From an uncultured Bacteroidota bacterium (lineage in GTDB: Bacteria > Bacteroidota > Bacteroidia > Flavobacteriales > Flavobacteriaceae), in assembly GCA_902613595.1 (NCBI GenBank), contig CACMHY010000003.1:62001-126000 (forward strand): DNA of 64,000 nucleotides, given 5' to 3'. Below the pieces are notes generated by a model. That model was not told the DNA's origin, ran no database searches, and saw nothing but the letters and a program-made list of their open reading frames with translations. Shown here piece after piece: positions 8,418-17,859 of the stretch. Each line of letters opens with the position of its first letter. The stretch's first letter is position 1. A program made the translations under genes and the position numbers.

Positions 8418-8882
8418 ATGATTTATTCAAGTAAGTTATTGTCTATAATAAAATTAACTACTATTTGTTCCCTAAGTTTACTTTATATTTTTGTAGGAGT
8501 TAAACACTTTAGTGATGCAGACTTTTTTTTGGTAATTGTACCACCATACATCAAGTTTCCCCATTTAGCTGTATATCTTTCTGGTTTTTTTGAAATAGTC
8601 TTTGGACTTCTTTTGATTCCAACTTCAACTAGAAAGTTTGCAGGAATTGGAATAATCGTATTATTGATTTCAGTATTCCCTGCAAATATTTATTTATATA
8701 TATCAGAAGTTCCTCAGAAAATTTACGGTATAACCAAAAATGACGCATTATTAAGACTTCCATTCCAGTTACCATTAATCCTTTTGGCATATTGGCATTC
8801 TAAAGAAAAAACTTCAAAAACTTTTGATCTGTTTTCAATATTTATATTTATTCCAACGATTATTTATTTTCTTACACTTTGA
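8418..8882 (+). CDS. DoxX family membrane protein
   Basis: A 154-residue protein with four predicted membrane helices. YIFVGVKHFSDADFFLVIVP in helix one and LSGFFEIVFGLLLI in helix two are typical of the DoxX/DoxX-like superfamily. DoxX proteins are small quinone-associated or unknown-function membrane proteins, some involved in thiol redox balance. It follows the YHYH fusion gene by 23 bases and ends the operon. Its pairing with SCO1 suggests an envelope redox role for the whole operon, but this is inference. Confidence 0.82.
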   Translation: MIYSSKLLSIIKLTTICSLSLLYIFVGVKHFSDADFFLVIVPPYIKFPHLAVYLSGFFEIVFGLLLIPTSTRKFAGIGIIVLLISVFPANIYLYISEVPQKIYGITKNDALLRLPFQLPLILLAYWHSKEKTSKTFDLFSIFIFIPTIIYFLTL

Positions 8883-8906
8883 TGTCTATTCTTAAAAAGA
8901 TTTGAT

Positions 8907-9659
8907 TTATTTTTTTAAAATATTTTTTGAAAAATAGTTGTCTGGGATTTTTGTGTTAAATGCGATGTCTAGAATAATGAAATCTGTTCCTTTACCATCT
9001 TTGAGCATATCTTTATAGTTCATTTTCATTGGAAACCATCTTGAATCGATCTTTTTGATATTTGTAAATGTTGTTGTTTTTAAAAGGACACCACTTTTAG
9101 CGTAAAGATTTTCTTTTAAGGGAACAAATTTATTTTTATCAATCCATAAAGTTCTCTTATAATATGCTAATCCCTCAACTTTTGAAGTTAATTGCATTAT
9201 CCAAACTGGAGAATCAATATATATATCCTCATTAACTATTTCAGCAGTGTAAACCTCTGATAATTTTCTTTCTTCCATCATATCTTCATAAGAAAGATCT
9301 GAACCCATCACCGACTGCCTAAGAAGATGACCAGATAGTTGAATTGTTCTGTCGGTTGAAGGGGAATAAATCCATAATCTTTTATCAAGTTTTAACATTT
9401 TTGTTCCTTTCTCTCTTTCAGGGGATAAATACTCTGTATAATTATTCTCTTTTCCCTTAGAATAACCTTTAGATCTGATTATTCTTTTTTTTCTTTTACC
9501 ATATACAATCATTTCAGAGGTTACGATTTGAGTTTTTGAAAACATATTATTGTCTATCTTTTTTATGATTTCTAATGCTTTTTCATTATTAGTTTTTTGA
9601 GCACTAGAGTATAATGACAGAATAATTGTAAATGTGAAAAATAAAATGTTTTTTTTCAT
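8907..9659 (-). CDS. Outer membrane lipoprotein-sorting-like protein (LolA-like, PF17131 type)
   Basis: A 250-residue secreted protein with a signal peptide ending near SSAQK. The body has the features of outer-membrane lipoprotein-sorting proteins that accompany ABC exporters: SPEREKGTKMLKLDKRLWIY, a GSDLSYEDMMEE segment, AYYKRTLWIDKNKFVP and SRWFPMKM. These are LolA/LolB-fold proteins that carry a lipid-linked cargo across the periplasm. It is the last gene of the operon 13921-8907, 12 bases after the second permease, fitting a pathway of ATPase, two permeases, periplasmic carrier and outer-membrane barrel. Confidence 0.85.
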   Translation of the reverse strand: MKKNILFFTFTIILSLYSSAQKTNNEKALEIIKKIDNNMFSKTQIVTSEMIVYGKRKKRIIRSKGYSKGKENNYTEYLSPEREKGTKMLKLDKRLWIYSPSTDRTIQLSGHLLRQSVMGSDLSYEDMMEERKLSEVYTAEIVNEDIYIDSPVWIMQLTSKVEGLAYYKRTLWIDKNKFVPLKENLYAKSGVLLKTTTFTNIKKIDSRWFPMKMNYKDMLKDGKGTDFIILDIAFNTKIPDNYFSKNILKK

Positions 9660-9671
9660 AATATTATTTTT

Positions 9672-10946
9672 TTAAACTTCCAATTCTTTAAATAAGCGAG
9701 CAGTCTCTCTTTTAAAAATTCCTCTTCCCGCTAAAGCTGTTCCAAAAAGCATCGAAAATAATCCTGGAATAAAACCCACATAAAAAAGGTCTGATGTTAT
9801 ATAAGCTCGCATTACGGAAGGCATAATTATTGTTGAATTTTCTATATCACTTGAAATATCTATTCCATACTCCTGCAGGTAATAACAAAAAATAATTCCA
9901 AGAGTTGTTCCAAAAATTGATCCGATTAAACCAATTATTGTAGCTTCAACCATCATTAGCTTAAAAACATTTCTTTTTGATTCACCCAAAGCTAGTCTTA
10001 TGCCAAACTCATTGTATCGTCTTAGTCCACCAATTAGTCCTGTGTTCCAAAGAACAAGTGACATTGATAAAATAAAAATAAATATAAATATGCCTGAAAA
10101 GGCATCTCCCATATCAAGACTTTCTCTTAGACCGTTTTGATCTTTCAAAGTTACCATTACAGGTGCATATTCATCTTGACTCTTTGAATATTTTGAATTG
10201 AATTCGTTTGAGATTACTAATGCATTTTGATCATTATAAATTCCATCTTTAAAGTATCCCAAAAGTTCTCCAGTACCATTTTCCATGTCTAAAAGATTTT
10301 GAGCATCTCTAATATCAATTATGAATGTACCTCTATCCATTAGTGGAGAACCAAACTCAACTGTCCCAACCATTTTGTAACTCTGAAATACCATACTACC
10401 CTCCATTGTAGAACCAAAAAATGTAATCTTTTCTCCGGGATTAATTTTTAATTTTTTTGCATAATTATCACTCAATAGTATTTCTCCACTTTCAGAAGGT
10501 AAGTTACCTTTTCTCAAAGATTTTCTTAGTTGAAGCCTCTTCAACTCATCAGATTTACTATTTTGGAGTGCTATTGCTAAACCTATCCCTGGGCCTTGAG
10601 ATTTTGTATTACCTTCTTCGTCGGGAACATCCATAATACCACCAAATTTTATTCTTGGTGTCCAAATAAGATCTGGATAATTTAAGTTTAGTGAATCTAT
10701 TAATTCTTGAATTTCTAATAATGCAAGGTCATTTGGAAGTTGTTCTTTATTTTCAAAATAAGGCTTAGTCATAATTTTAACGTGTCCAGTATCAAGCTTT
10801 GCATTTTGATTAATTACATCTGAAAATACACCATTAAGAAAGCCAGACATTATAACTGTAACCATTACACCCACTGATATTACAGCAAGTGGGATTACAC
10901 TTTTACTTTTATCCCTTAAAATACCCTTGAAAATAAATTTTATCAT
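9672..10946 (-). CDS. ABC transporter permease, FtsX/MacB type
   Basis: A 424-residue protein with one N-terminal membrane helix, a large periplasmic domain (about residues 45-275) and three C-terminal helices. The segment NTGLIGGLRRYNEFGIRLALGESKRNVFKLM is the conserved FtsX-domain loop that contacts the ATPase, where 'EFGIRLALG' is diagnostic. It overlaps the first permease gene by four bases, and with it forms a LolC/LolE-like pair. Such exporters extract lipoproteins or other hydrophobic substrates from the inner membrane rather than pumping them through a channel. The substrate is unknown. Confidence 0.9.
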   Translation of the reverse strand: MIKFIFKGILRDKSKSVIPLAVISVGVMVTVIMSGFLNGVFSDVINQNAKLDTGHVKIMTKPYFENKEQLPNDLALLEIQELIDSLNLNYPDLIWTPRIKFGGIMDVPDEEGNTKSQGPGIGLAIALQNSKSDELKRLQLRKSLRKGNLPSESGEILLSDNYAKKLKINPGEKITFFGSTMEGSMVFQSYKMVGTVEFGSPLMDRGTFIIDIRDAQNLLDMENGTGELLGYFKDGIYNDQNALVISNEFNSKYSKSQDEYAPVMVTLKDQNGLRESLDMGDAFSGIFIFIFILSMSLVLWNTGLIGGLRRYNEFGIRLALGESKRNVFKLMMVEATIIGLIGSIFGTTLGIIFCYYLQEYGIDISSDIENSTIIMPSVMRAYITSDLFYVGFIPGLFSMLFGTALAGRGIFKRETARLFKELEV

Positions 10947-12100
10947 TGTTTTTTACCCTTAAGTGCAAGTACTGGATTTAATTTTGCAATTTTTCTTGCA
11001 GGAAGATAGCTAACAACTGTGGCGGATATAATTACTGTAAGAATTGTTAGTAAAATTAATTTGAGTCCATAAACTGGATAGATAACATCTGCTATAGCAA
11101 TACCTAGTTTTTGATCAGCAGGTGGAATAGGAAAACCAGCTTTAGACATATATATAAAAAAAGGTATGCCATAAATACTCCCAAAAATTAAAGCCATTAT
11201 ACTATATACACTTCCTTCAATTGTGAAAAGACGTACAACTCGAAGACGAGTCATTCCAAGAGCAATGTAAGTGCCAATTTCTTTTTGCCTTCTAAAAATT
11301 GATAAAATTTGTGTGTCAAAAATTGCGAGCAATGCGATTGCTAATAAAAGTCCAAATATTACAGACTGGCTTGCCTTTTTCTGATCAATAAGATCTTTGA
11401 GGTTTTTTAATAGAGTCGTTTTTGATCTATATGTCCATGAATCAAATGGACCTTTTCTGAAATCTTGGTCTAGAATAAAATAGGTGGCTTGATTTTCTAA
11501 ACCAGTCATTTTCCAAAGTTTCTCTATATCAATCCAAACTTTACCATTGTCGATATTAGGAACATTAGAGTCAAATATTTCTTCGATAATTATTGTATTA
11601 GCGTCGTAAGTACCGTTTTTATCTCTCCATCTAATTTGTACTCTGTCCCCTTTTTTCAACTTCGCAGACTCAGCAAATCTTTTTCCAATTATGACTGGAA
11701 ACTCATCTTTATTTTGATTTAATTTTTTAGTAGGTAATTTCAGGATTTTTTGGTCTGCTGGAATTCCTTTTAAAACTACACCAATCATTCTTCCTTGTGG
11801 ATAAACTGAAGCTTGACGCTCTAAAACTGGTGTCATGCCAATACTCCTTTTTGGTATTTCACCATGACCATCTAAAATAGTATATGAATCTAAAGGGTCG
11901 TAATCGTTATGTAATAGGTGTCCTTCTCCGAATTCCCATTCAACGCTATCTTTCTGAGCTTGTTGATCCCACCCATCCATTATTGAATTAAGAAAGATTA
12001 TAATTACAAAGGAAAATGAAAGAACAAAAACATTTAATAAAGTCCTCAGTTTTGCGCCAAACAAGTTCTTAAATGCAAGTTTAAACTCTAATTTCATCAT
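10943..12100 (-). CDS. ABC transporter permease, FtsX/MacB type
   Basis: A 385-residue permease with the LolC/E arrangement: one N-terminal helix, a periplasmic domain and three C-terminal helices. The cytoplasmic loop SIFRRQKEIGTYIALGMTRLRVVRLF is the FtsX-domain signature. The C-terminus SYLPARKIAKLNPVLALKGK matches the 'PA.R.ArL.P..AL' ending of this superfamily. It overlaps the ATPase gene by four bases upstream and the second permease by four bases downstream, so stoichiometric coexpression is likely. Confidence 0.9.
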   Translation of the reverse strand: MMKLEFKLAFKNLFGAKLRTLLNVFVLSFSFVIIIFLNSIMDGWDQQAQKDSVEWEFGEGHLLHNDYDPLDSYTILDGHGEIPKRSIGMTPVLERQASVYPQGRMIGVVLKGIPADQKILKLPTKKLNQNKDEFPVIIGKRFAESAKLKKGDRVQIRWRDKNGTYDANTIIIEEIFDSNVPNIDNGKVWIDIEKLWKMTGLENQATYFILDQDFRKGPFDSWTYRSKTTLLKNLKDLIDQKKASQSVIFGLLLAIALLAIFDTQILSIFRRQKEIGTYIALGMTRLRVVRLFTIEGSVYSIMALIFGSIYGIPFFIYMSKAGFPIPPADQKLGIAIADVIYPVYGLKLILLTILTVIISATVVSYLPARKIAKLNPVLALKGKKQ

Positions 12101-12789
12101 TTCACTTTTTTATCTTTTTCGATTCTGCCATCCCTTAAATGAATGATTCTATCTAAATAACTCATTACCTTTTCGTCATGAGTAGAAAAAAGAAAAGTAG
12201 TGCCCAAATCTTTATTTAATTTTTTCATGGTTTTTAAAATTCCATGTGCATTCTCTGAGTCAAGATTTGCTGTGGGCTCATCTGCAAGAACAATTTTAGG
12301 AGTTTTAACCATAGCCCTTGCTATTGCAACTCTTTGACTTTCTCCTCCAGAAAGTTTGTCTGGCCTTTTATCTGCTTGATCTTCAAGTCCAACCCACTCT
12401 AAAGCTTTCATAACAGCTTTTTTTCTTTCAAGCGCAGATTTTTTTTGAAGCAGAAGTGCGAATTCTACATTTTCGAAAACTGTATAAACTGGTAATAAAT
12501 TAAATACCTGAAAAATAAAACCAATATTAAAATTTCTAAGGCTAGCAGCTTCTTTATGACTCAAAGATTTAATTTCTTTTCCTAAAACAGTAGCGTCACC
12601 GGTTGAAGGTTTGTCAAGCGAACCTATAATATTTAATAGAGTTGTTTTACCTGATCCACTTGGACCAACAATTCCAGTAAATTCAGCTTCTTCTATTGAT
12701 AAGTCTAATTTTTTGAGAGCCATAAATTCTTTTCCTGCAATGGGATAACTCTTTGAGGTATTTTTTAGTTGTATAATTGGTCTGCTCAT
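12097..12789 (-). CDS. ABC transporter ATP-binding protein, LolD/MacB type
   Basis: A 230-residue stand-alone nucleotide-binding subunit. Walker A is GPSGSGKTT near residue 42, the Q-loop is FIFQVFNLLP, the ABC signature is LSGGESQRVAIARAM and Walker B is IVLADEPTANLDS, followed by the H-loop FSTHD. This set places it in the LolD/FtsE/MacB group. Its two permeases follow with four-base overlaps. The gene begins one base after the outer-membrane protein gene, indicating one operon. Confidence 0.95.
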   Translation of the reverse strand: MSRPIIQLKNTSKSYPIAGKEFMALKKLDLSIEEAEFTGIVGPSGSGKTTLLNIIGSLDKPSTGDATVLGKEIKSLSHKEAASLRNFNIGFIFQVFNLLPVYTVFENVEFALLLQKKSALERKKAVMKALEWVGLEDQADKRPDKLSGGESQRVAIARAMVKTPKIVLADEPTANLDSENAHGILKTMKKLNKDLGTTFLFSTHDEKVMSYLDRIIHLRDGRIEKDKKVK

Positions 12790-12790
12790 T

Positions 12791-13921
12791 CTAATGATTA
12801 AAAACTATTAATAATTGTATCCCAGGCCCAGAAAAACTTTGGAAGATGTCATTTTGTTGAATTCCTTCAACGGTTTTCGGATTATAATACAAGATAATAT
12901 ATCCTGATAAATTATTAAACTGTTGTTGGTAATTTAACATTAAGGTTTGAGTATTGTTATTCCATTGTTGATAGATAAGACCAGTTATCGATGATGAAAG
13001 GCCTAAAGGGTAATTGAAACTCAACGCACTAAGTCCTCTTCTTAACGATTCATTAGTCATGCTATCTGTAGAATCTGAAAATAAATATTCTTTAGATACT
13101 GTTAAACCATTTCCAATTCTAAAGGTATAATCTACTCCAAAATTTAACAAAAATTGATTAGTTAGTATCCCTATATTTTTTGTTCTATGCACATAGGTTA
13201 ACTCTGTCCACATTCCAAATTCAATATCGATTTTCGAATCAAAGCCTATTCTGTGTTCAGGACTTGAATAATTTTCAAAAAATGGAATGTTGTTAGCTCC
13301 AGCCTCTCGGTAATGATATGATAGTGCAGCTTCACCTTTTGGAATAAAAGTTTGAAATCTTCCACCAAATTCAGGCGAATCATTTAAAGTTGTCAAAGCG
13401 TCTAAGCCCCTCTGTTTCTTGTTTCCATAAAGACCCCACAACCATAAATTAGAATTATTTTTGAAATAATGTCTTATCAGTAAACCATAAACTCCATTGG
13501 TCAAACCTACCGGATCCCTTGGATCAATTTGATTAAACCACTGAATTGGGCGAAGAAGTTGTGCTGAACCAAAATCAATTTTTTGTAATCCTAGTCTTAA
13601 CTCCCAGTTTTTTTTCAGATATCTTAACCAGATTCTGTAAGGAGAAAAATTAGAATTTATATCTGATGAATGGCCTGGTATATTTGTTTTTGACAGACTT
13701 ATGTTAACTGATGTTTCAATAGCAAATGAACTCAGACTATCAATTTCTTTGTTAAATGTAAATTCAGGGAGATATCTTGTCCCTAAAAATCTTGTGCTTT
13801 CTTTACCAAATCCAATATTCGTTTGTCCTAAGATCTGTCCATCAAACTCATAATTGGATTGTGCATTCAAAAAATTTATATATACGAATATGATTATATT
13901 AAAAAGAATGCACTTGTTCAA
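12791..13921 (-). CDS. Putative outer-membrane beta-barrel protein
   Basis: A 376-residue secreted protein; the signal peptide ends near FLNAQ. The remainder is alternating polar/aromatic sequence typical of barrels (RIWLRYLKKNWELRLGLQK, GLLIRHYFKNNSNLWLWGLYG, LSGYIILYYNPK). It ends with LLIVFNH, hydrophobic though without the usual terminal aromatic residue. It heads the operon with an ABC exporter and a LolA-like carrier and may be the outer-membrane end of that export route (inference). I do not recognise a specific family beyond a porin-like fold. Confidence 0.7.
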   Translation of the reverse strand: MNKCILFNIIIFVYINFLNAQSNYEFDGQILGQTNIGFGKESTRFLGTRYLPEFTFNKEIDSLSSFAIETSVNISLSKTNIPGHSSDINSNFSPYRIWLRYLKKNWELRLGLQKIDFGSAQLLRPIQWFNQIDPRDPVGLTNGVYGLLIRHYFKNNSNLWLWGLYGNKKQRGLDALTTLNDSPEFGGRFQTFIPKGEAALSYHYREAGANNIPFFENYSSPEHRIGFDSKIDIEFGMWTELTYVHRTKNIGILTNQFLLNFGVDYTFRIGNGLTVSKEYLFSDSTDSMTNESLRRGLSALSFNYPLGLSSSITGLIYQQWNNNTQTLMLNYQQQFNNLSGYIILYYNPKTVEGIQQNDIFQSFSGPGIQLLIVFNH

Positions 13922-13947
13922 AATTAACTATTATTTATATTTAGCAA

Positions 13948-13964
13948 ACAATATATAATATTGT
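13948..13964. promoter_or_regulatory. Palindrome in divergent promoter region
   Basis: ACAATATATAATATTGT is a perfect inverted repeat of 7-base arms around ATA. It lies in the 50-base space between the divergent barrel/ABC operon (start 13921) and the GH3 gene (start 13972), where promoters of both must lie. It could be an operator; it could also arise by chance in such AT-rich DNA. Confidence 0.3.
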
Positions 13965-13971
13965 ATAACAA

Positions 13972-16386
13972 ATGAAAAAAATTATAAAAATTCTTCTAAT
14001 TACATTAACTGGTGTAATTGTAATAATATCTGCTTTAGGTCTAGGTGGATATCTTTATATAAAATCTTTCCTTTTTGATTTTGACAACAACAATTATGGG
14101 GAAATAAAAGTAAACAGTATTACAAACGATAAGGGTTTAACTTTTAATGATTTTAACAATAATAATCTTCTTGATACATATGAGGATAATTCAAAAAGTC
14201 TAGAAGAAAGGGTTTCTGATTTACTAAACAAAATGACAAATGAAGAAAAAATTGCCATTTTAAAAGGAACTGGGATAGGTTCGATGCTAGGTTTTAACTC
14301 AAATGGTGTTCCAGGTGCTGCAGGTGAAATTTATGGTAACAAAAGGTTTGGTCTTAGTAAACTTTACTTAGCTGATGGTCCAGCAGGCTTGAGAATTTCA
14401 TCGGAGAGAAAAAATTCTGATAAAAAATTATATAGTACTGCATTTCCAGTGGGCTCTTTGGTAGCATCAACTTGGGACAAAAATTTAGCTTTTGAAATTG
14501 GTAAAGCAATGGGTAGCGAGGCAAAAAGTTATGGTGTTGATATAATTCTTGCTCCCGGAATGAATTTACATAGAAATCCACTTTGTGGAAGGAATTTTGA
14601 ATACTTTTCAGAGGACCCAGTTTTATCAGGTAATATTGCTGCTGGTATTGTGAACGGAATTCAAAAAAATAATGTGGGTGCTTGCCCTAAACATTTTGTT
14701 GTGAATAATCAAGAAACTGACCGAATGAAAAACAATGCTCAAGTAGATGAAAGAACTCTCAGGGAAATTTATTTGAAAGGGTTTGAAATAGTTGTTAAAA
14801 AATCCCAACCCTGGGCTATTATGTCATCTTATAATAAATTGAATGGAAAATATGTAACTGTAAATAAAAGACTTTTAACAAGTATTTTAAGGGAAGAATG
14901 GGGTTTTAAAGGAACTGTAATGACAGATTGGTTTGGGGGAGGTGATACTGTGGAGTCGATTAAGGCAGGAAATGATCTTATTGAACCCGGAACAAGTAAA
15001 GTATTAAAGGATCTCGAAATGGGACTTAAAAACCAAAAATTAAATGACAATGACCTTAACATAGCTGCTAGTAGAATATTAAAATTGATTCTTAGATCAA
15101 ATAAGATGAATAATAGCAAAAATGACAATTCTCCAGATTTAAAATATCATGCAGAAATTGTTAGAGAAAAAGCCTCTGAGGGAATGATTTTATTAAAAAA
15201 TGATGGTATACTACCATTAAAAGAAAATCATATTATTTCACTAATAGGAGTAACCTCATTTAATATTATATCTGGAGGAATTGGTTCAGGTGATGTTGAT
15301 GAGGCCTATACTGTCAATCTTGATGAAGCACTATTAAAATCAAATTTTAAACTAAATAAAACTTCTACAGATTTATATAAAAATTATTTTGAAAAAAATC
15401 CTGTTAAAAAACCGGAAGGAATTATTGAAAATTTGATGTTAATGATGAATCCAAAATTACTACCACAAATAAATTACACAGATAATGATTTAAATGCGAT
15501 GGCAGAAAATTCAGATTTAGCTGTATTGACGATAGGAAGAAATAGTGGTGAAGGAAAGGACAGAGTTGAAAAAAATGATTTTTTATTAAGCAAAAAAGAG
15601 AAAGAATTAATAGAAAAATTATGCGAAGTATTCCATTCTAAAAATAAAAAAGTCGTTGTAGTTCTTAATATTGGAGGTGTCATAGAAACTGATAGCTGGA
15701 AAGATTTACCAGATGCAATTTTACTCGCTTGGCAAGCAGGTCAGGAATCTGGAAATTCTATTGTTGACATTCTTAGTGGAAAAGTAAATCCTAGCGGTAA
15801 ACTTCCTATGACATTTCCTGTAGCACTAAATGATCACAGGTCTACGAAAAACTTTCCAACTGATGGAACTGCATCTGACATGACACTCATGTTTGATAAA
15901 ACGGAGAAACCTTTATCAGAACAAACAAAAAATAAAGATTTCACAATTTATGAAGAAGGCTTGTATGTTGGGTACAGGCATTTTGAAAAGGAAGATATTA
16001 ATACCTCTTATCCTTTTGGTTATGGACTATCATATACAAATTTCGATTACTCTAATATTGTTGCAAAAAATGTAAACGACACAATTAACATATCACTTGA
16101 TGTAAAAAATACAGGAAATATTTCAGGTAAGGAAATTGTTCAAATATATTTTTCAAAATCAAGTAGCTCTGTCGATCGACCTAAAAAAGAACTTAAAGAT
16201 TTCTCTAAAACAAAACTTTTGAAAAGTGGAGAAAAGGTCAAGGTTAATTTTAGTTTACCAATCTCAGACCTTTCATATTGGGATGATGAAAAAAATGAAT
16301 GGGTAATTGAAAAAGGTAATTATGAAATATTTGCTGGGTCTTCCTCTTCTGACATCAGACTTCATTTAAAAAATTTAAAATTATAG
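13972..16386 (+). CDS. Glycoside hydrolase family 3 (beta-glucosidase-like), membrane-anchored
   Basis: An 804-residue protein with an N-terminal hydrophobic anchor (residues about 4-32). The GH3 (alpha/beta)8 domain follows: LADGPAGLRIS, LAPGMNLHRNPLCGRNFEYFSEDP, and the KHF motif (CPKHFVVNNQETDR). The catalytic nucleophile is Asp319 in GTVMTDWFGGG. The second domain holds SEGMILLKNDGILPL and the acid/base region GRNSGEGKDR, and the C-terminus is a fibronectin-III-like domain (SYPFGYGLSYTNFDYSN). GH3 enzymes remove terminal beta-linked sugars. It is divergent from the ABC operon and convergent with the sugar-oxidation cluster. The exact substrate is not evident. Confidence 0.95.
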   Translation: MKKIIKILLITLTGVIVIISALGLGGYLYIKSFLFDFDNNNYGEIKVNSITNDKGLTFNDFNNNNLLDTYEDNSKSLEERVSDLLNKMTNEEKIAILKGTGIGSMLGFNSNGVPGAAGEIYGNKRFGLSKLYLADGPAGLRISSERKNSDKKLYSTAFPVGSLVASTWDKNLAFEIGKAMGSEAKSYGVDIILAPGMNLHRNPLCGRNFEYFSEDPVLSGNIAAGIVNGIQKNNVGACPKHFVVNNQETDRMKNNAQVDERTLREIYLKGFEIVVKKSQPWAIMSSYNKLNGKYVTVNKRLLTSILREEWGFKGTVMTDWFGGGDTVESIKAGNDLIEPGTSKVLKDLEMGLKNQKLNDNDLNIAASRILKLILRSNKMNNSKNDNSPDLKYHAEIVREKASEGMILLKNDGILPLKENHIISLIGVTSFNIISGGIGSGDVDEAYTVNLDEALLKSNFKLNKTSTDLYKNYFEKNPVKKPEGIIENLMLMMNPKLLPQINYTDNDLNAMAENSDLAVLTIGRNSGEGKDRVEKNDFLLSKKEKELIEKLCEVFHSKNKKVVVVLNIGGVIETDSWKDLPDAILLAWQAGQESGNSIVDILSGKVNPSGKLPMTFPVALNDHRSTKNFPTDGTASDMTLMFDKTEKPLSEQTKNKDFTIYEEGLYVGYRHFEKEDINTSYPFGYGLSYTNFDYSNIVAKNVNDTINISLDVKNTGNISGKEIVQIYFSKSSSSVDRPKKELKDFSKTKLLKSGEKVKVNFSLPISDLSYWDDEKNEWVIEKGNYEIFAGSSSSDIRLHLKNLKL

Positions 16387-16410
16387 TAAACTACTATAAT
16401 AACTACTCAA

Positions 16411-17847
16411 TCAATCAAGACTTGGTTTAAATGGCGAATGCAAATACTTCTCCGGTAAAATAAGTGTTCCCGTTGTGAAGATCAATTGTTTATCAGTTTC
16501 AGGATGAAAAACTATTTCAACAAGAGAAGCGGTAAAACCCTCCTTTTCAAAAGGTGCCTTTATGCTGTAGGATCCACTTTTATTTCGGCTTATTTTTGTT
16601 TTAACCCATGATTTCCCAACTTCCCAAATCCTAAAGTCTCTTGACTTCGGATTATTTGTCTTCCATAAATTTATTTCATAAGGAATACCTTTTTCAACAT
16701 CCACATTAAAGATGTCATTTTCAATTTTCCATAAAATTCGTGGTAAATCTTTTTTATTTATTATGTAATTGTAAAATGAAAAAACATTTTGTGTCTGATA
16801 AGTTCCATCTAATTCATGATTGCCATTTGGAACATACTGAAGATATTTTTTTTCTGGTATCTCACTCCAGTAAAATTTCCATGAGTCTGTAACAAAGAAT
16901 TCGTCAATTGTTCCATTAATAAGCAACTTTGGCATTGTGAATAGGTGTCTAAATTGATAAGGCTCGATGTAATTTATAAGTGTCTTGAACTCATCTGTAA
17001 ACATCCAGTCCATAATATTAAACTCAACGTAATCTTCAACAGCAGGCGACCAATCTCCATAAACTCTATAATGATGTTCAAAAGAGGGTACTATTTTAAG
17101 CATATCGATAACTATTGGTGCCATTCCAATGACTCTTTTATCAACAGCAGCAGTAGTCCAAGTTGTCCAGCCTCTTTTTGAAGCTCCTGATATAAAAAAT
17201 TCTTTTACCGGCTTTTTAAACTTTAAAGTGTATTCCTCAATTACATCCATGGCTCTAACAACCGCTCTTGTCATTGGAAAACGTGCCAACCATTCTTTAT
17301 CTTCTTTTTTTGCTCCACCTTTTAAAAATTGATTCCACCCATAAGCAATCAGATTGTCTTCAAAGCGATTGATATTATCAGAAGTATTAAAAACTAAAGG
17401 TTGATATGGAATATTACTTACATAACTAACTACTGAATTTGTTTTTATGGCTTTATTGATGCTTAAACTATCCAAAAATATTTGATTATCATATTTTGTA
17501 CCCAAGCCTATAAAAAGTAGTGAAGTTGAGGTTGTAATTGTATCAGGAATTACAATATCAACCCAATGCCACCAATCAGTTTCATTGACTATACTTTTGT
17601 TTAACCACTTACCTGAGTTCATTTTTATTCTATACAAAGTAGCACCATCATATAAGGCACTGTCTACAAGTGTATAATTAAAATTATCTTTGTTTTGTAC
17701 GTATGAAATGAGGCTATTTATTTCATCAGAATTGAATGCAGATTTTTCCTGAGAGTAACATAATGATGTCAAATAGATAAATAAAACAAAAAAAATGTCA
17801 GATATCTTTTTTGTGCGCAAGGAATTAATAGACATAAATGATTTCAA
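16411..17847 (-). CDS. PhoPQ-activated pathogenicity-related family protein (PqaA-like hydrolase)
   Basis: A 478-residue secreted protein with a signal peptide near the start (FFVLFIYLTSLCYSQ). It has the features of the PhoPQ_related family (PF10142): FIGLGTKYDNQIFLD, FISGASKRGWTTWTTAA with the Ser of G-A-S as probable alpha/beta-hydrolase nucleophile, RVIGMAPIVIDML, and PKLLINGTIDEFFVTDSWKF. The family name comes from Salmonella PqaA; in environmental bacteria it probably acts as an envelope hydrolase. It is the last gene of the eight-gene sugar cluster, 12 bases after the SMP-30 gene. The substrate is unknown. Confidence 0.88.
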   Translation of the reverse strand: MKSFMSINSLRTKKISDIFFVLFIYLTSLCYSQEKSAFNSDEINSLISYVQNKDNFNYTLVDSALYDGATLYRIKMNSGKWLNKSIVNETDWWHWVDIVIPDTITTSTSLLFIGLGTKYDNQIFLDSLSINKAIKTNSVVSYVSNIPYQPLVFNTSDNINRFEDNLIAYGWNQFLKGGAKKEDKEWLARFPMTRAVVRAMDVIEEYTLKFKKPVKEFFISGASKRGWTTWTTAAVDKRVIGMAPIVIDMLKIVPSFEHHYRVYGDWSPAVEDYVEFNIMDWMFTDEFKTLINYIEPYQFRHLFTMPKLLINGTIDEFFVTDSWKFYWSEIPEKKYLQYVPNGNHELDGTYQTQNVFSFYNYIINKKDLPRILWKIENDIFNVDVEKGIPYEINLWKTNNPKSRDFRIWEVGKSWVKTKISRNKSGSYSIKAPFEKEGFTASLVEIVFHPETDKQLIFTTGTLILPEKYLHSPFKPSLD

Positions 17848-17859
17848 ATAAACTTTGCA

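Noticed and set aside
16380-16400. Terminator at the 3' end of the GH3 gene
   Set aside because: A nine-base inverted repeat (ATTATAGTA / TACTATAAT) is present but AT-only and without a following T-run on either strand, so I do not call it a terminator.
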